DNA of 64,000 bases from Anaerolineales bacterium (GTDB taxonomy: Bacteria > Chloroflexota > Anaerolineae > Anaerolineales > Villigracilaceae). The notes below the pieces were generated by a model. It did not search any database. It saw nothing but the letters and a program-made list of their open reading frames with translations, and was not told where the DNA came from. This document shows, piece by piece, positions 53,657 to 61,681 of the stretch. Every line of letters starts with the position of its first letter. The first letter of the stretch is position 1. The DNA lies in NCBI GenBank assembly GCA_019187665.1, contig JABARH010000010.1, positions 186,001-250,000 on the forward strand, written 5' to 3'. The position numbers were made by a program, and so were the translations under genes.

Positions 53657-54112
53657 TTAGTTATCAGTGTCTTCGAGGGTGGAGTTTGTGAAATATTTGG
53701 CGGGGTCCTCCCGCAGCATGCGTGGCGGTTCGCCGCAGAACATGTCTGCCTTTTCTATCATGCCATTCAGCATACGCCCTATTTCATCGCATTTTTCGAT
53801 CAAGGGAACGCTGGTTTTCGTGTCGATATATCCGCTTTCCAACGCGGTTTCAACCCAATGTTGGGTTTCCATTTGTTCTGCGTTCGAATCTGTAAGTTTG
53901 CTGATAAAGTGTTTTTCGTATCTGCGCTTCGCCCACGCCTCCGCAATGTTCGCGCCAACGGAGCGCGACGAGCGGCGAATCTGATCGGTCAGGGAGAAAA
54001 CCTCTTCCCTCGGAAATAATTTTGTGAGATGGAAGATCTCGCGTTGCAACTGGCGGCTTTTTTGATACACCATTAAGTCGTGAAAACTTTTTGCGTGTTG
54101 TAATCCGCTCAT
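53657..54112 (-). CDS. Four-helix-bundle protein (S23/IVP family)
   Basis: A 151-residue helical protein of the family first seen inside 23S rRNA intervening sequences (KSFHDLMVYQKSRQLQREIFHLTKLFPREEVFSLTDQIRRSSRSVGANIAEAWAKR). No rRNA is nearby, so it is a stand-alone copy. The usual length is about 120; here the tail (GEPPRMLREDPAKYFTNSTL) is longer and the last residues (EDTDN) plus stop run into a TTATCAG tract. The function is unknown, perhaps a nucleic-acid-associated scaffold. Confidence 0.88.
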   Translation of the reverse strand: MSGLQHAKSFHDLMVYQKSRQLQREIFHLTKLFPREEVFSLTDQIRRSSRSVGANIAEAWAKRRYEKHFISKLTDSNAEQMETQHWVETALESGYIDTKTSVPLIEKCDEIGRMLNGMIEKADMFCGEPPRMLREDPAKYFTNSTLEDTDN

Positions 54113-54129
54113 CGCTTATCCTGTCCTTG

Positions 54130-54260
54130 ACTCAAGCCACCAATCACTAATCACTGATCACTGATCACTGATCACTAATCACTAACCACTGATCACTGAT
54201 CACTAACCACTGATCACTGATCACTGATCACTAATCACTAACCACTGATCACTGATCACT
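54130..54260. repeat. GATCACT heptamer tract
   Basis: About 130 bp of 7-nt-period repeats (GATCACT, AATCACT, AACCACT) between two leftward genes. It reaches into the stop codon of the downstream F420:NADPH reductase gene. Confidence 0.96.
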
Positions 54261-54933
54261 CGCCCGCCACCCCCGTAATCTTAATCCCCGCGTGCGTGCT
54301 TCCATATTTTTTGTTGATGCCGATCAGCACGCTGGTCAGGCCTTCGATCACAACGGAGTTTTCCAGCGGCCCCGCGTCCCAGCCCGTCAGTCCCGCCGCT
54401 TCCACCAGTTTGATCGTCTCGGCGCGCGCCTCCTTGCTTGTGCCAGTCACCAGCACGTCGCACTCAACTTCCTCGTCGGTCAGCAGGTGTTCGTGCGAGA
54501 TATTTTGAAACGCCGCGCAGACTTGAACCTGCTCGCCGAGAATCTGCTGCGCTTCCTGCGCCGCGGACCCAGCGGCGGGCATTTGCACGGTCGCCACTTT
54601 CGGCGGGACGAGCGGCACGGTCACGTCAATCAGAATCTTGCCTTTGAGCGCGTCCTTCACAGACTCAAGCGTGGAGGCGTGCGCGGCATACGGGACGGTC
54701 AGCGCCACGATGTCCGCTTTCTGCGCGGCTTCGAGGTTGGAGAGTCCCTCCACGGCCGCGTCGCCGTCGAGCAGGTTCATCACTTCGGTCGCGGCAGCCT
54801 GCGCCTTCGCCTGATCGCGCGAACCGATGTGAATATGATAGCCCGCCTTCGCCCAGCGATAGGCGAGTCCTTTGCCTTCTTTGCCTGTTCCGCCAAGAAC
54901 GGCGATGGTGAGGAGAATAGGGGTGTTGGTCAT
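54256..54933 (-). CDS. npdG: NADPH-dependent F420 reductase (Fno/NpdG)
   Basis: A 225-residue Rossmann-fold enzyme exchanging hydride between F420 and NADP. N-terminal IAVLGGTGKEGKGLAYRWAKAGYHIHIGSRD carries the NADP loop with Ser-Arg; later motifs are ADIVALTVPYAAH, DVTVPLVPP and CAAFQNISHEHL. Homology to archaeal Fno is clear across the length. The stop codon lies inside the GATCACT tract, so the terminus is defined by the repeat. It fits the F420 gene set. Confidence 0.94.
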   Translation of the reverse strand: MTNTPILLTIAVLGGTGKEGKGLAYRWAKAGYHIHIGSRDQAKAQAAATEVMNLLDGDAAVEGLSNLEAAQKADIVALTVPYAAHASTLESVKDALKGKILIDVTVPLVPPKVATVQMPAAGSAAQEAQQILGEQVQVCAAFQNISHEHLLTDEEVECDVLVTGTSKEARAETIKLVEAAGLTGWDAGPLENSVVIEGLTSVLIGINKKYGSTHAGIKITGVAGE

Positions 54934-54944
54934 AAAACTCCAGT

Positions 54945-55090
54945 TATCAGTTGTTAGTTATCAGTTATCAGTTATCAGTTATCGGTCATCAGTGATCAGT
55001 CATCAGTTGTCAGAACGTGTGTACGTGTCTACCTGTGTACGTGTCTACGTGTGTACGTGTCTACCTGTGTACGTGTCTACCTGTGCACCT
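54945..55090. repeat. ATCAGTT heptamers joined to GTGTACGT octamers
   Basis: First about eight degenerate ATCAGTT/ATCAGTG units (54945-55012), then nine 8-nt units of the type GTGTACGT / GTCTACCT (55014-55085). The octamer family recurs, inverted, at 63498-63590. Confidence 0.93.
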
Positions 55091-55092
55091 GC

Positions 55093-56439
55093 TTACGAAA
55101 ACTGTGCGTTGTATCGCTTCCACGTTTTCGCCGAGGCCTCGCGCGCCTTCGCTGCAATTTCCTTTTCATCCAGCGTCAGCAGTTCGCGGTTTTTCATCAA
55201 CACTTTCCCGTTGACAATGGTCGCGGTGACCATATCTGCCTGAAAGCCGAAAAGGATATGCCAGGGCAGGTTGCCGTCGGTCAGCGCGGTGAAGGGATGA
55301 TAATCCACGAAGATAATGTCTGCAACCGCGCCAGGGATAAGTTGACCGATCGGCGCGGAGGGGAAGAAGACCTGCGCCAGCGCGGCGTTGTTGTAGACTG
55401 CCATTTGCGCCACGGTCATGCCGTTCATGCGGCGCGGGTCTTCGTTGTGGATCTTGTGCAGCAGGTACGCCGCCTTCCACTCGTCCCACATCGTATTCGT
55501 AAATCCGTCGTTGCCGAGGCAGACCTTGATTCCCTTTTCAAGCATCGTCTCCACCTGCGCCACGCCGACGGCGTTGTTCATGTTCGAGCGCGGCTGGTGA
55601 GTTACCCAGGTCTGCGTGTCGGCGAGTTGATCCATTTCATATTCGTCAAGGCGGACTCCGTGCGCGACGATGGTGCGCGGGCCGAGGATCTCTTGCGAAT
55701 TGAGCCAGTCCACAGGCCAGCCTCCGCCGCCCGATTTCGTGCCGTCGAAGAGCGAATAACCGTCGTCGGTAGATTCGGAAACATGGATATGAAAGCCCGT
55801 CCCCGCGGGGGCGGCGGCGCGGCATTCTTCGAGGGTCGCGTTCGAGAGGGTCAGCGGGGCGTGCAGGCCAAAGGTCGCGGCCAGAAGCGGGGATTTATTT
55901 TTTTGGATGAAGCGCACATTCTCGCGGATTCCCGCGCGGGCTTTCTCCGCTCCGTCGCGGTCGGTCACTTCGTAGCAGAGGCAGGCGCGCAGTCCCGCGC
56001 GTGTGACGGCCTCGCCGATCACGTCCAGCGAACCGTCAATAAAATTCGGCGAGGCGTGATGGTCTATCAGGGTCGTCGTCCCATGCCTGACCGCGTCCAC
56101 GAGACAGACGAGCGCGGAATATCGCACGGCTTCTTCGTCGAGAGATTTATCGAGCGGCCACCAGAGTCTTTCGAGAATTTGTTTAAAGTCTTCGGGCGCC
56201 TCGCCAGGGATGGCCAGGCCGCGCGCAAAGGCTCCGTAAAAATGGGTGTGCGCGCAGATGCTGCCAGGCATCGCCAACTGGCCGCGCGCGTCGAGTCTTT
56301 CCTCGGCGGGATATTTTTTTTCAAGTTCCGCGCTCGCGCCAATTTCTTTAATGAGACCGCCCTCGATCAGGAGGGCGCGGTCGGCGAGAATGCGGTTGGG
56401 GTTTTCCCAGGTGACGAGAGTCGCGTTTGTGATGAGCAT
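55093..56439 (-). CDS. ssnA: SsnA-type aminohydrolase (selenium-metabolism associated)
   Basis: A 448-residue amidohydrolase of the SsnA branch. It has metal-binding AHTHFYGAFARG (near residue 63), ILERLWWPLDKSLDEEAVRYSALV, DHHASPNFIDGSLDVIGEAV, CYEVTDRDGAEKARAGIREN, the later His in HIHVSES, and the Asp of GNDGFT. SsnA genes are linked to selenium-dependent molybdenum hydroxylase loci in other bacteria; their reaction is not settled. It starts 1 bp after the NACHT-HEAT stop codon, so it is the last gene of a three-gene operon. Confidence 0.87.
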   Translation of the reverse strand: MLITNATLVTWENPNRILADRALLIEGGLIKEIGASAELEKKYPAEERLDARGQLAMPGSICAHTHFYGAFARGLAIPGEAPEDFKQILERLWWPLDKSLDEEAVRYSALVCLVDAVRHGTTTLIDHHASPNFIDGSLDVIGEAVTRAGLRACLCYEVTDRDGAEKARAGIRENVRFIQKNKSPLLAATFGLHAPLTLSNATLEECRAAAPAGTGFHIHVSESTDDGYSLFDGTKSGGGGWPVDWLNSQEILGPRTIVAHGVRLDEYEMDQLADTQTWVTHQPRSNMNNAVGVAQVETMLEKGIKVCLGNDGFTNTMWDEWKAAYLLHKIHNEDPRRMNGMTVAQMAVYNNAALAQVFFPSAPIGQLIPGAVADIIFVDYHPFTALTDGNLPWHILFGFQADMVTATIVNGKVLMKNRELLTLDEKEIAAKAREASAKTWKRYNAQFS

Positions 56440-56440
56440 G

Positions 56441-58948
56441 TTATCCGAATCCGTATTGTTTGGGCGGGGGCAGCGCCGCGCCAGACGAGCCGAGTTCCCA
56501 AATGAATTGATAGGCGGCCTCGCGCAGGTCGGCGTCGTCCGATTGAAGCACGCCGTAGATCTCTCTGACCACGCCCTCGGTCGGCGTGCGACGCAGGTAG
56601 GTCAGCGCTCCGCCGCGTTCCGCTTCATTGCCCGATTTGAGGGCCTTCAATAAAACCTCAGTGGCGGGCGAGCCGGGCGGAATCCCGACGCCCTCTTTCC
56701 CGGCGAATTCGAGCAGCCACGGTGTCTGTGAGGGAGGCGTGAGCGGGCGCGGCACGCGCGGGTCGGCCGGATTCGACCTCGCTTCGAGCGCCTCGGTCGC
56801 GGCGGTCTTGACGATCCACTGGCTGTCGTTCACCTGCAGGCTTTGCAGGATCTCAACCGCCCAGGGTTCTTCCACGCGCGCCAGGCCATAGACGGTCGCG
56901 CGGCGTACCTGGATGTCCGGCAGGGTGGCGCCGTCGCGCAGGGTTTCGTGTCCGTCCTTCGGATGGTTCGCCAGCGCCTCGGCCGCGGCGCGGCGCACAT
57001 CATCATCGCCCTGGAGCAGCCCGCGCGCAACTGCTTCCAGCGCGGGCGCAGAGCCGAGTGCCACAAGCGCAAGGCTTGCCGCGCGGCGTGTGGCGGCGCT
57101 CGGCGCGCTGAGCGAGGAGGCCAGCAATTCCACCGACCTGGGGTCCTGGATCGCGCCGCAGCCCAGCGCGGCAAGGCAGATCAATTCAAAGGAGAGCGAT
57201 TGCATGGATTGGCGGAACAGCGCCGAGGCGCCCGGATCGCCGGAGAGAACCAGTCCGGCCATGGCCTGGCTGCGTAATCCGCGCGGGTATTCTTCTGTTT
57301 GCAGCACGCGCGCCAGTCCAGCCATGATTCGGCCGCGCCACGCCGCGTCGCGCGGGGCATCGCGCAGCCAGCGGGCCGCCATGAGCAGCGGACGCTGGAG
57401 GAGAGGGTCTTCCTGTGCGAGGGTTTTTTCCACCAGTTTGGTTGCATCGCCTTGCGCGGCGAAATAATGCAGCGCAAGCAGTTTACCGCTCCAGTTGGGT
57501 TGGCTGAGCAGATGATCTTCGGCCTGGATACCGGTCAGCCCGCGCCCTGCAAGGTAGCCGCCCAGAACCGGGTGAGAAAATCTCATGTGGTAATTAGGAT
57601 GCGAGACCAGCAACCCGCTCTCGTTCATTTTACTGAGCAGGCCATACGATGCGGTCTGCAGGGTCTTCTTTTGTCCCAGTGGGCCGGTCTTGCTCTTTTC
57701 TCCTTCGACCGCGGCTTCTGCTGGTTTCTCCTCGATGGCGTCGAAGGCCTTCACCCATTCGCGTGCCTTGCGCGGATCGAAGATCATCTGTGAGTTTACG
57801 ATGGCTTGCAGGGCGAGTGTTTCGAGCGCGGCGGGCGGCGTGCCGGGCGGGGCGAGGCGGCGCAGGTGGGCGGAGATGGAGTCGAGCGCGTCCGGGCCAA
57901 GGCTGTCGCCTGCGAACGCGCCCCACGTCTTCAGGGTCAACTCGAGCGGCGTGAGCCACGCGCCCCCCGCGTTGAGCCACGTTTCGATCAGGAACGGGTC
58001 AACCGATTGTTCGCTGGTTTGCGCCCAGGCCTCGGTGGAGACAAAGCGCGTCCACAACCTGCCCCATGTGCGGACGAAGTCCTGCTGCTGCGCTGCGTTC
58101 CAGCCTGCAAGGGCAAGCGGCGCGAAATCGAGCGCGAGCAATCCGTCCATCTGTTCGGGGATGGCAGTGGTAACGATGCGCGCTTTTGGATAGGCGGCGA
58201 GCAGGGTTTTTAAATAATCGGCGACCTGTTTTTGCGCGTCAGGCGCCAGTTCATCGAAGCCGTCCAGCAACAGGAGGGCGTTCCCCTGGCGGAAGGCGTA
58301 TTGAAGGAAGGCGGGCATGCGGCCCTGGTCGAAGAGCGGCATGTGTTCGCTGGTAATGTTAATGATGGGGTTGAGCGCTTCCTTCGTCTCTGTGACCGGC
58401 AGATTCAAATCTGCGGCGTGGATCAGCACCGGGACCGATTCGCTCAACGAGCCGAGACGCGCGTCTTTGTTGGCGCATAACGAGGCGAGATGCGCGAGGG
58501 TGACTGTCTTGCCCGCGCCGCCCGCGCCGAGGATGACAATGTTCGATCCTCCGGATAAGGCTTGCGCCAGCGACAGGGCGGGAGCGTTGTAAAGGGCGGC
58601 GAGTTCCGGCCAGGCGGGAAGGTAGGGAAGAGTCTGCGAGACGATATCTTCGCGGGGAAAGGGCGCGTCGGGTTCAAGGCGCGGCGGAGGCGCGGTCAGT
58701 TTGGGGGGGATGAGTATCTCGTCGAGGGCGAAGAGAGGCGCGGCGAGGTGCATCCCCTGCGCCCGTCGGAGGGTGATGCGGCGATGGTTGTCCTCCACGC
58801 CGCTGGCGCGTTTGGCGGCGTTCTCCTCGCGGCGCGCGCGCCAGCCTGCGCGCGCTTCCTGCAGGGCGGGCTGCATGCGTCCATAAATGAAGGCGAGCAG
58901 GAGCGCCGTGATGAAACCAATGCCAAAGGAAAGCGGGTCAATGAACAT
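56441..58948 (-). CDS. Membrane-anchored NACHT-type NTPase with HEAT repeats
   Basis: An 835-residue protein with an N-terminal membrane helix (about 4-22) and a basic linker. A STAND/NACHT NTPase domain follows with Walker A ILGAGGAGKTVTLAHLASL (about 150-168) and Walker B ALLLLDGFDEL (about 240). A helical winged region follows, then C-terminal HEAT repeats (about 560-830, e.g. ATRRAASLALVALGSAPALEAVARG). The layout resembles bacterial NLR-type sensors, though no effector domain is seen. The start ATG 58948 lies 2 bp after the zinc-ribbon gene. It may sense a ligand by the HEAT part; that is inference. Confidence 0.88.
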   Translation of the reverse strand: MFIDPLSFGIGFITALLLAFIYGRMQPALQEARAGWRARREENAAKRASGVEDNHRRITLRRAQGMHLAAPLFALDEILIPPKLTAPPPRLEPDAPFPREDIVSQTLPYLPAWPELAALYNAPALSLAQALSGGSNIVILGAGGAGKTVTLAHLASLCANKDARLGSLSESVPVLIHAADLNLPVTETKEALNPIINITSEHMPLFDQGRMPAFLQYAFRQGNALLLLDGFDELAPDAQKQVADYLKTLLAAYPKARIVTTAIPEQMDGLLALDFAPLALAGWNAAQQQDFVRTWGRLWTRFVSTEAWAQTSEQSVDPFLIETWLNAGGAWLTPLELTLKTWGAFAGDSLGPDALDSISAHLRRLAPPGTPPAALETLALQAIVNSQMIFDPRKAREWVKAFDAIEEKPAEAAVEGEKSKTGPLGQKKTLQTASYGLLSKMNESGLLVSHPNYHMRFSHPVLGGYLAGRGLTGIQAEDHLLSQPNWSGKLLALHYFAAQGDATKLVEKTLAQEDPLLQRPLLMAARWLRDAPRDAAWRGRIMAGLARVLQTEEYPRGLRSQAMAGLVLSGDPGASALFRQSMQSLSFELICLAALGCGAIQDPRSVELLASSLSAPSAATRRAASLALVALGSAPALEAVARGLLQGDDDVRRAAAEALANHPKDGHETLRDGATLPDIQVRRATVYGLARVEEPWAVEILQSLQVNDSQWIVKTAATEALEARSNPADPRVPRPLTPPSQTPWLLEFAGKEGVGIPPGSPATEVLLKALKSGNEAERGGALTYLRRTPTEGVVREIYGVLQSDDADLREAAYQFIWELGSSGAALPPPKQYGFG

Positions 58949-58950
58949 GG

Positions 58951-59652
58951 TTAATTTGCAAAGAGGACGCGTCCGCAGGTGGGGCAGTGAATCGGCTGCG
59001 AACTGTGCCGCGCGCTCTGTTGCTGAGCGGGGGTGAGCGTGGCGCCGCAGGCGTTGCATGAGCCGTCGCTGAAGGTGGCCACGGCGAGGCCGCGCCGCTC
59101 GCGGCGCAGGGATTCGTAGATAGTCAGCGACTCGTCGGGAATGGGCGCGAGCGCGGCCTTGCGTTCCGATGTGTATCGGTCAATCTGGCGCAGCAGTTCG
59201 GACTGCTCGGAGGCGAGGCCGCGCATCTGGTCGCCGCGTTGCGCCTCAATCTGTGTTTGCGCGGCCCGCGCTTCGTTCAGCGACGATGCGGCGGATTCGC
59301 TGGCGAGCATGGCTTCGAGCAGGCGGTCTTCCAGGGTGCTGAGATGTTTTTTCAGTGAAGCCACATCGCGTTGCAAATCCTGTAATTCTTTCGGATTGTG
59401 GACCGCGCCGCCGTAGAGGCTCGATTCGGCCTGTTCGATCTTGACGCGTTGGCCCTGTGTCTCGGCCTCGATCGTCCGTTGTTTTTTTTCTGCTTCGTTC
59501 TGGACGCGTGCGGCAGATTCTGCGCGGGAGAGCGCTTCTTGCAGTTCGGCGTCGTTGGCGAGCGCCTGCTGAATCGACTCGAGCCGCGCGCGGGCGGAAT
59601 CGATCTGGCTGTCTATCTGTTGGAGGCGGTAGAGTCCCAGGGCGGCGCTCAT
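58951..59652 (-). CDS. Coiled-coil zinc-ribbon protein (zf-RING_7 family)
   Basis: A 233-residue protein: a long coiled coil (residues about 8-175, LYRLQQIDSQIDSARARLESIQQ ...) followed by a C4 zinc ribbon with CNACG and CPTCGRVL. It is the common bacterial family of putative nucleic-acid-binding proteins. The start at 59652 is supported by TACAAT 7 nt upstream (59664-59659), giving an apparently leaderless transcript. First gene of the operon with the NACHT and ssnA genes. Confidence 0.88.
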   Translation of the reverse strand: MSAALGLYRLQQIDSQIDSARARLESIQQALANDAELQEALSRAESAARVQNEAEKKQRTIEAETQGQRVKIEQAESSLYGGAVHNPKELQDLQRDVASLKKHLSTLEDRLLEAMLASESAASSLNEARAAQTQIEAQRGDQMRGLASEQSELLRQIDRYTSERKAALAPIPDESLTIYESLRRERRGLAVATFSDGSCNACGATLTPAQQQSARHSSQPIHCPTCGRVLFAN

Positions 59653-59665
59653 GCGGCGATTGTAA

Positions 59666-59683
59666 CGCAAAATTTATCTTGCG
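59666..59683. repeat. TRAA-type palindrome upstream of the zinc-ribbon gene
   Basis: CGCAAAAT-TT-ATCTTGCG with one mismatch (minus strand centre AA). It partially overlaps the expected promoter. Confidence 0.7.
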
Positions 59684-59707
59684 GCCCATACTGCATGTTG
59701 AGTGGCG

Positions 59708-59815
59708 CGCAAAGGTTGTCATCCATTCGACGCTGGTGCAGGCGGATGTTCTCCCCTGGCAACGCCCACCAGGGCAGTTGTAACGTCTGCTGGCGTGTTT
59801 TGCGCACACCATGTT
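59708..59815. repeat. Dispersed palindromic repeat, copy 2
   Basis: About 108 bp matching 16725-16836 with a few substitutions; the central hairpin is CCCTGG (59754-59759) / CCAGGG (59769-59774). Confidence 0.8.
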
Positions 59816-59825
59816 AAAGTGTGCG

Positions 59826-61319
59826 TTACTGTGTCGGCGCGTTGAAGTAGTTGTAGATCGCCTGCGACAACTGGCCGAATAAAATATTGGCGTTGTCGAA
59901 CAGGATCTGCTGCGGGTGATGGGTGAATACGACGAGGATATAGTTGCCGCCGGGCGAGTAGACCAGCGCCGCGTCGCTGACGTTGTCTATCACGCCGGTG
60001 GAGGGGTTCGTGACCCAGCCGTGTTTGTGCGCGATGCGCGTTCCTTCGGGAACGCCGGCTTGCAGCAACGCGCCGAGTTTGTCGGCGACGAGAATTTCCA
60101 CCATTTGCTGGCAGACTTCTGTGTTGATCGTGGACGGGAAGACGGCCACCAGCGCGCCGCCCCCATTTTCCGCGCATTGATACAGGTCTTCGAGCAGCAT
60201 GCCCATGTCGGAGGGGGTGGTCTGGTTGTAGCGGTCGGGGTTGGTGGTCACGTCGGTGCGCTGGTTGGATGATGTGGAAAAAAACCCAAGCAGGGGCGCG
60301 CCGTTGTAGAAATATCCGGCCATAAAGGTGTTGGTCAGGCCGAGGGCTTTCATTGCTTCGGTTACCTTGAGTGGGCCGTTGTTTTGGTCGAGGCTGGACA
60401 TGAACTTATCGGCGGGCGGATTCTCGGAGCGGCGAATCATGTCGAGCATGGCGTCAATGGTGGGTTGATTTAACGCGGCCGATCCGAATTCACTGAAATA
60501 GGCGACCATGATCGGAATTTTGGCCGTGCTGGAGGCGGTGAAGGCCACATCCGGCTGAACACTGAGCGGCTGTCCCTGGTCTTGTGCGAAGTGGATCTCG
60601 TTTCCGTTTTGCAGATCGAGCAGGTAGAGGCCGATCACGCCGTCGAAGCCGGAATTTTGGATGAGCCCCTTGAGCAGGACAGTGAGGTTGTCCATCGTCG
60701 GGCGGACGGCGGTGGAGCGGCTGAATGTGAGCGCGACCGTACGGTTGGAGGCGGAGCGCAGCGCGTCGTCAATCAGGATTACGGCGCGATCAATGTCGAG
60801 TATTTGGCCGGGCGAACCCGCTGTCCATTGGGTGGTGCCGGGGATGGGCTGCGCCGGGGACGGTTGAATGTCGTAGCGCGGGGCGATCTCTTTTTGCAGA
60901 TAATCCCGTAATCGTCCCTCGTCGAGTGTGGCGGCGAGGGGGATGTTACCTGCGGCGGGCGCGCGGCTCCACAAATAATCCCAAAACCCGCCCCAGAACG
61001 AGGTGCCTGTGCGGGCGAGGTCCGCCGCGGCGAGCATGGTGTCCATGTCCACCTGGAAGCCGACCACGCTGGGGTCCAGGATGAAGGTCGCGCCCGCGTA
61101 TTGCGCCTGCACCGGCGAGGTGTAAACCTGCAGCACGCGCTGTGAGGCGGTCTGCGGGTTGACCCCGCCGACCGGGACCCCGCCGATGGTCATCCCGGAT
61201 GGATAGCTGTCGCGCTGGCGGCTGTATCCCACCAGTGCGAAGGCGGTAAAAATAACTGCGGTGATCAGAAAGATGACCGATACGCCGCGTAGAATGAGGG
61301 GGGTGTTGCGATTTCTCAA
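59826..61319 (-). CDS. Serine hydrolase of the class A beta-lactamase fold, membrane-anchored
   Basis: A 497-residue protein with one N-terminal helix (residues about 11-31), an N-terminal PG_binding_4-like region (about 35-215), and a beta-lactamase-type domain (about 230-490) with the SXXK motif ASSTAKIPIM (catalytic Ser), and KHGW near the position of the usual KTG. It is probably a wall-active D,D-peptidase-like or carboxypeptidase-like enzyme rather than a resistance lactamase, as it is anchored and has the extra N-terminal domain. It starts at a TTG with GAGG just upstream; no in-frame ATG fits. Confidence 0.85.
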   Translation of the reverse strand: MRNRNTPLILRGVSVIFLITAVIFTAFALVGYSRQRDSYPSGMTIGGVPVGGVNPQTASQRVLQVYTSPVQAQYAGATFILDPSVVGFQVDMDTMLAAADLARTGTSFWGGFWDYLWSRAPAAGNIPLAATLDEGRLRDYLQKEIAPRYDIQPSPAQPIPGTTQWTAGSPGQILDIDRAVILIDDALRSASNRTVALTFSRSTAVRPTMDNLTVLLKGLIQNSGFDGVIGLYLLDLQNGNEIHFAQDQGQPLSVQPDVAFTASSTAKIPIMVAYFSEFGSAALNQPTIDAMLDMIRRSENPPADKFMSSLDQNNGPLKVTEAMKALGLTNTFMAGYFYNGAPLLGFFSTSSNQRTDVTTNPDRYNQTTPSDMGMLLEDLYQCAENGGGALVAVFPSTINTEVCQQMVEILVADKLGALLQAGVPEGTRIAHKHGWVTNPSTGVIDNVSDAALVYSPGGNYILVVFTHHPQQILFDNANILFGQLSQAIYNYFNAPTQ

Positions 61320-61333
61320 GTGGCCTCGCTGGA

Positions 61334-61374
61334 CGCAAGATACCCTTCAACAGGTTCGGGGCAGGTATCTTGCG
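61334..61374. repeat. Palindrome with CGCAAGATACC arms
   Basis: Perfect 11-bp arms CGCAAGATACC (61334-61344) and GGTATCTTGCG (61364-61374). The centre differs from the TRAA family, but the arm begins with the same CGCAAGAT word. Confidence 0.7.
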
Positions 61375-61401
61375 AATACTGCGTAACGCGCTCTCTATAA
61401 C

Positions 61402-61529
61402 AGGACGTACGCATAGTTGGCGTTCTCCCCTGGCGCCGCCCGTGATTTGCCAGGCAAATCAGGCAGGCGTAACGCCAGCAGGCGCGTTAGACCTTCGGCG
61501 CGCCCTACGCAAGGTTTTGCGTAAGTCCT
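61402..61529. mobile_element. MITE-like element with AGGACKTACGCA ends
   Basis: 128 bp bounded by AGGACGTACGCA (61402-61413) and TGCGTAAGTCCT (61518-61529), an inverted pair with one mismatch. Its interior includes TTCTCCCCTGGC and CAGGCGTAACGCCAGCAGG, related to the dispersed repeats at 16725 and 59708. It has no coding capacity. Confidence 0.7.
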
Positions 61530-61543
61530 CTCTATGAATAAAG

Positions 61544-61571
61544 TTGTGACAAATATCGTAAAAAGTATAAC
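61544..61571 (+). promoter_or_regulatory. Candidate promoter of the proline dehydrogenase gene
   Basis: TTGTGA (61544-61549), a 16-nt spacer and TATAAC (61566-61571). A TAGAAT box at 61595-61600 is a weaker alternative. The leader is about 100 nt, with AAGGA before the ATG. Confidence 0.5.
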
Positions 61572-61681
61572 ATAGGCATTTCCGGCTCTTGTGCTAGAAT
61601 CAACGGGTATCTGCTCCCCGGCCCTCTCCCAGGCATGCGGTCGAATGTAGGGCAGGGGAAGACCGCTTCAAGGAATGGTTT

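Larger units (their letters stand above)
61320..61681. other. Divergent intergenic region with two repeats
   Basis: No gene seen. It contains a palindrome (61334-61374), a 128-bp inverted-repeat element (61402-61529) and the probable putA promoter (61544-61571). Confidence 0.75.

Noticed and set aside
53657..54112. rRNA intervening sequence
   Set aside because: The S23-like protein family suggests it, but no 23S rRNA sequence flanks the gene.
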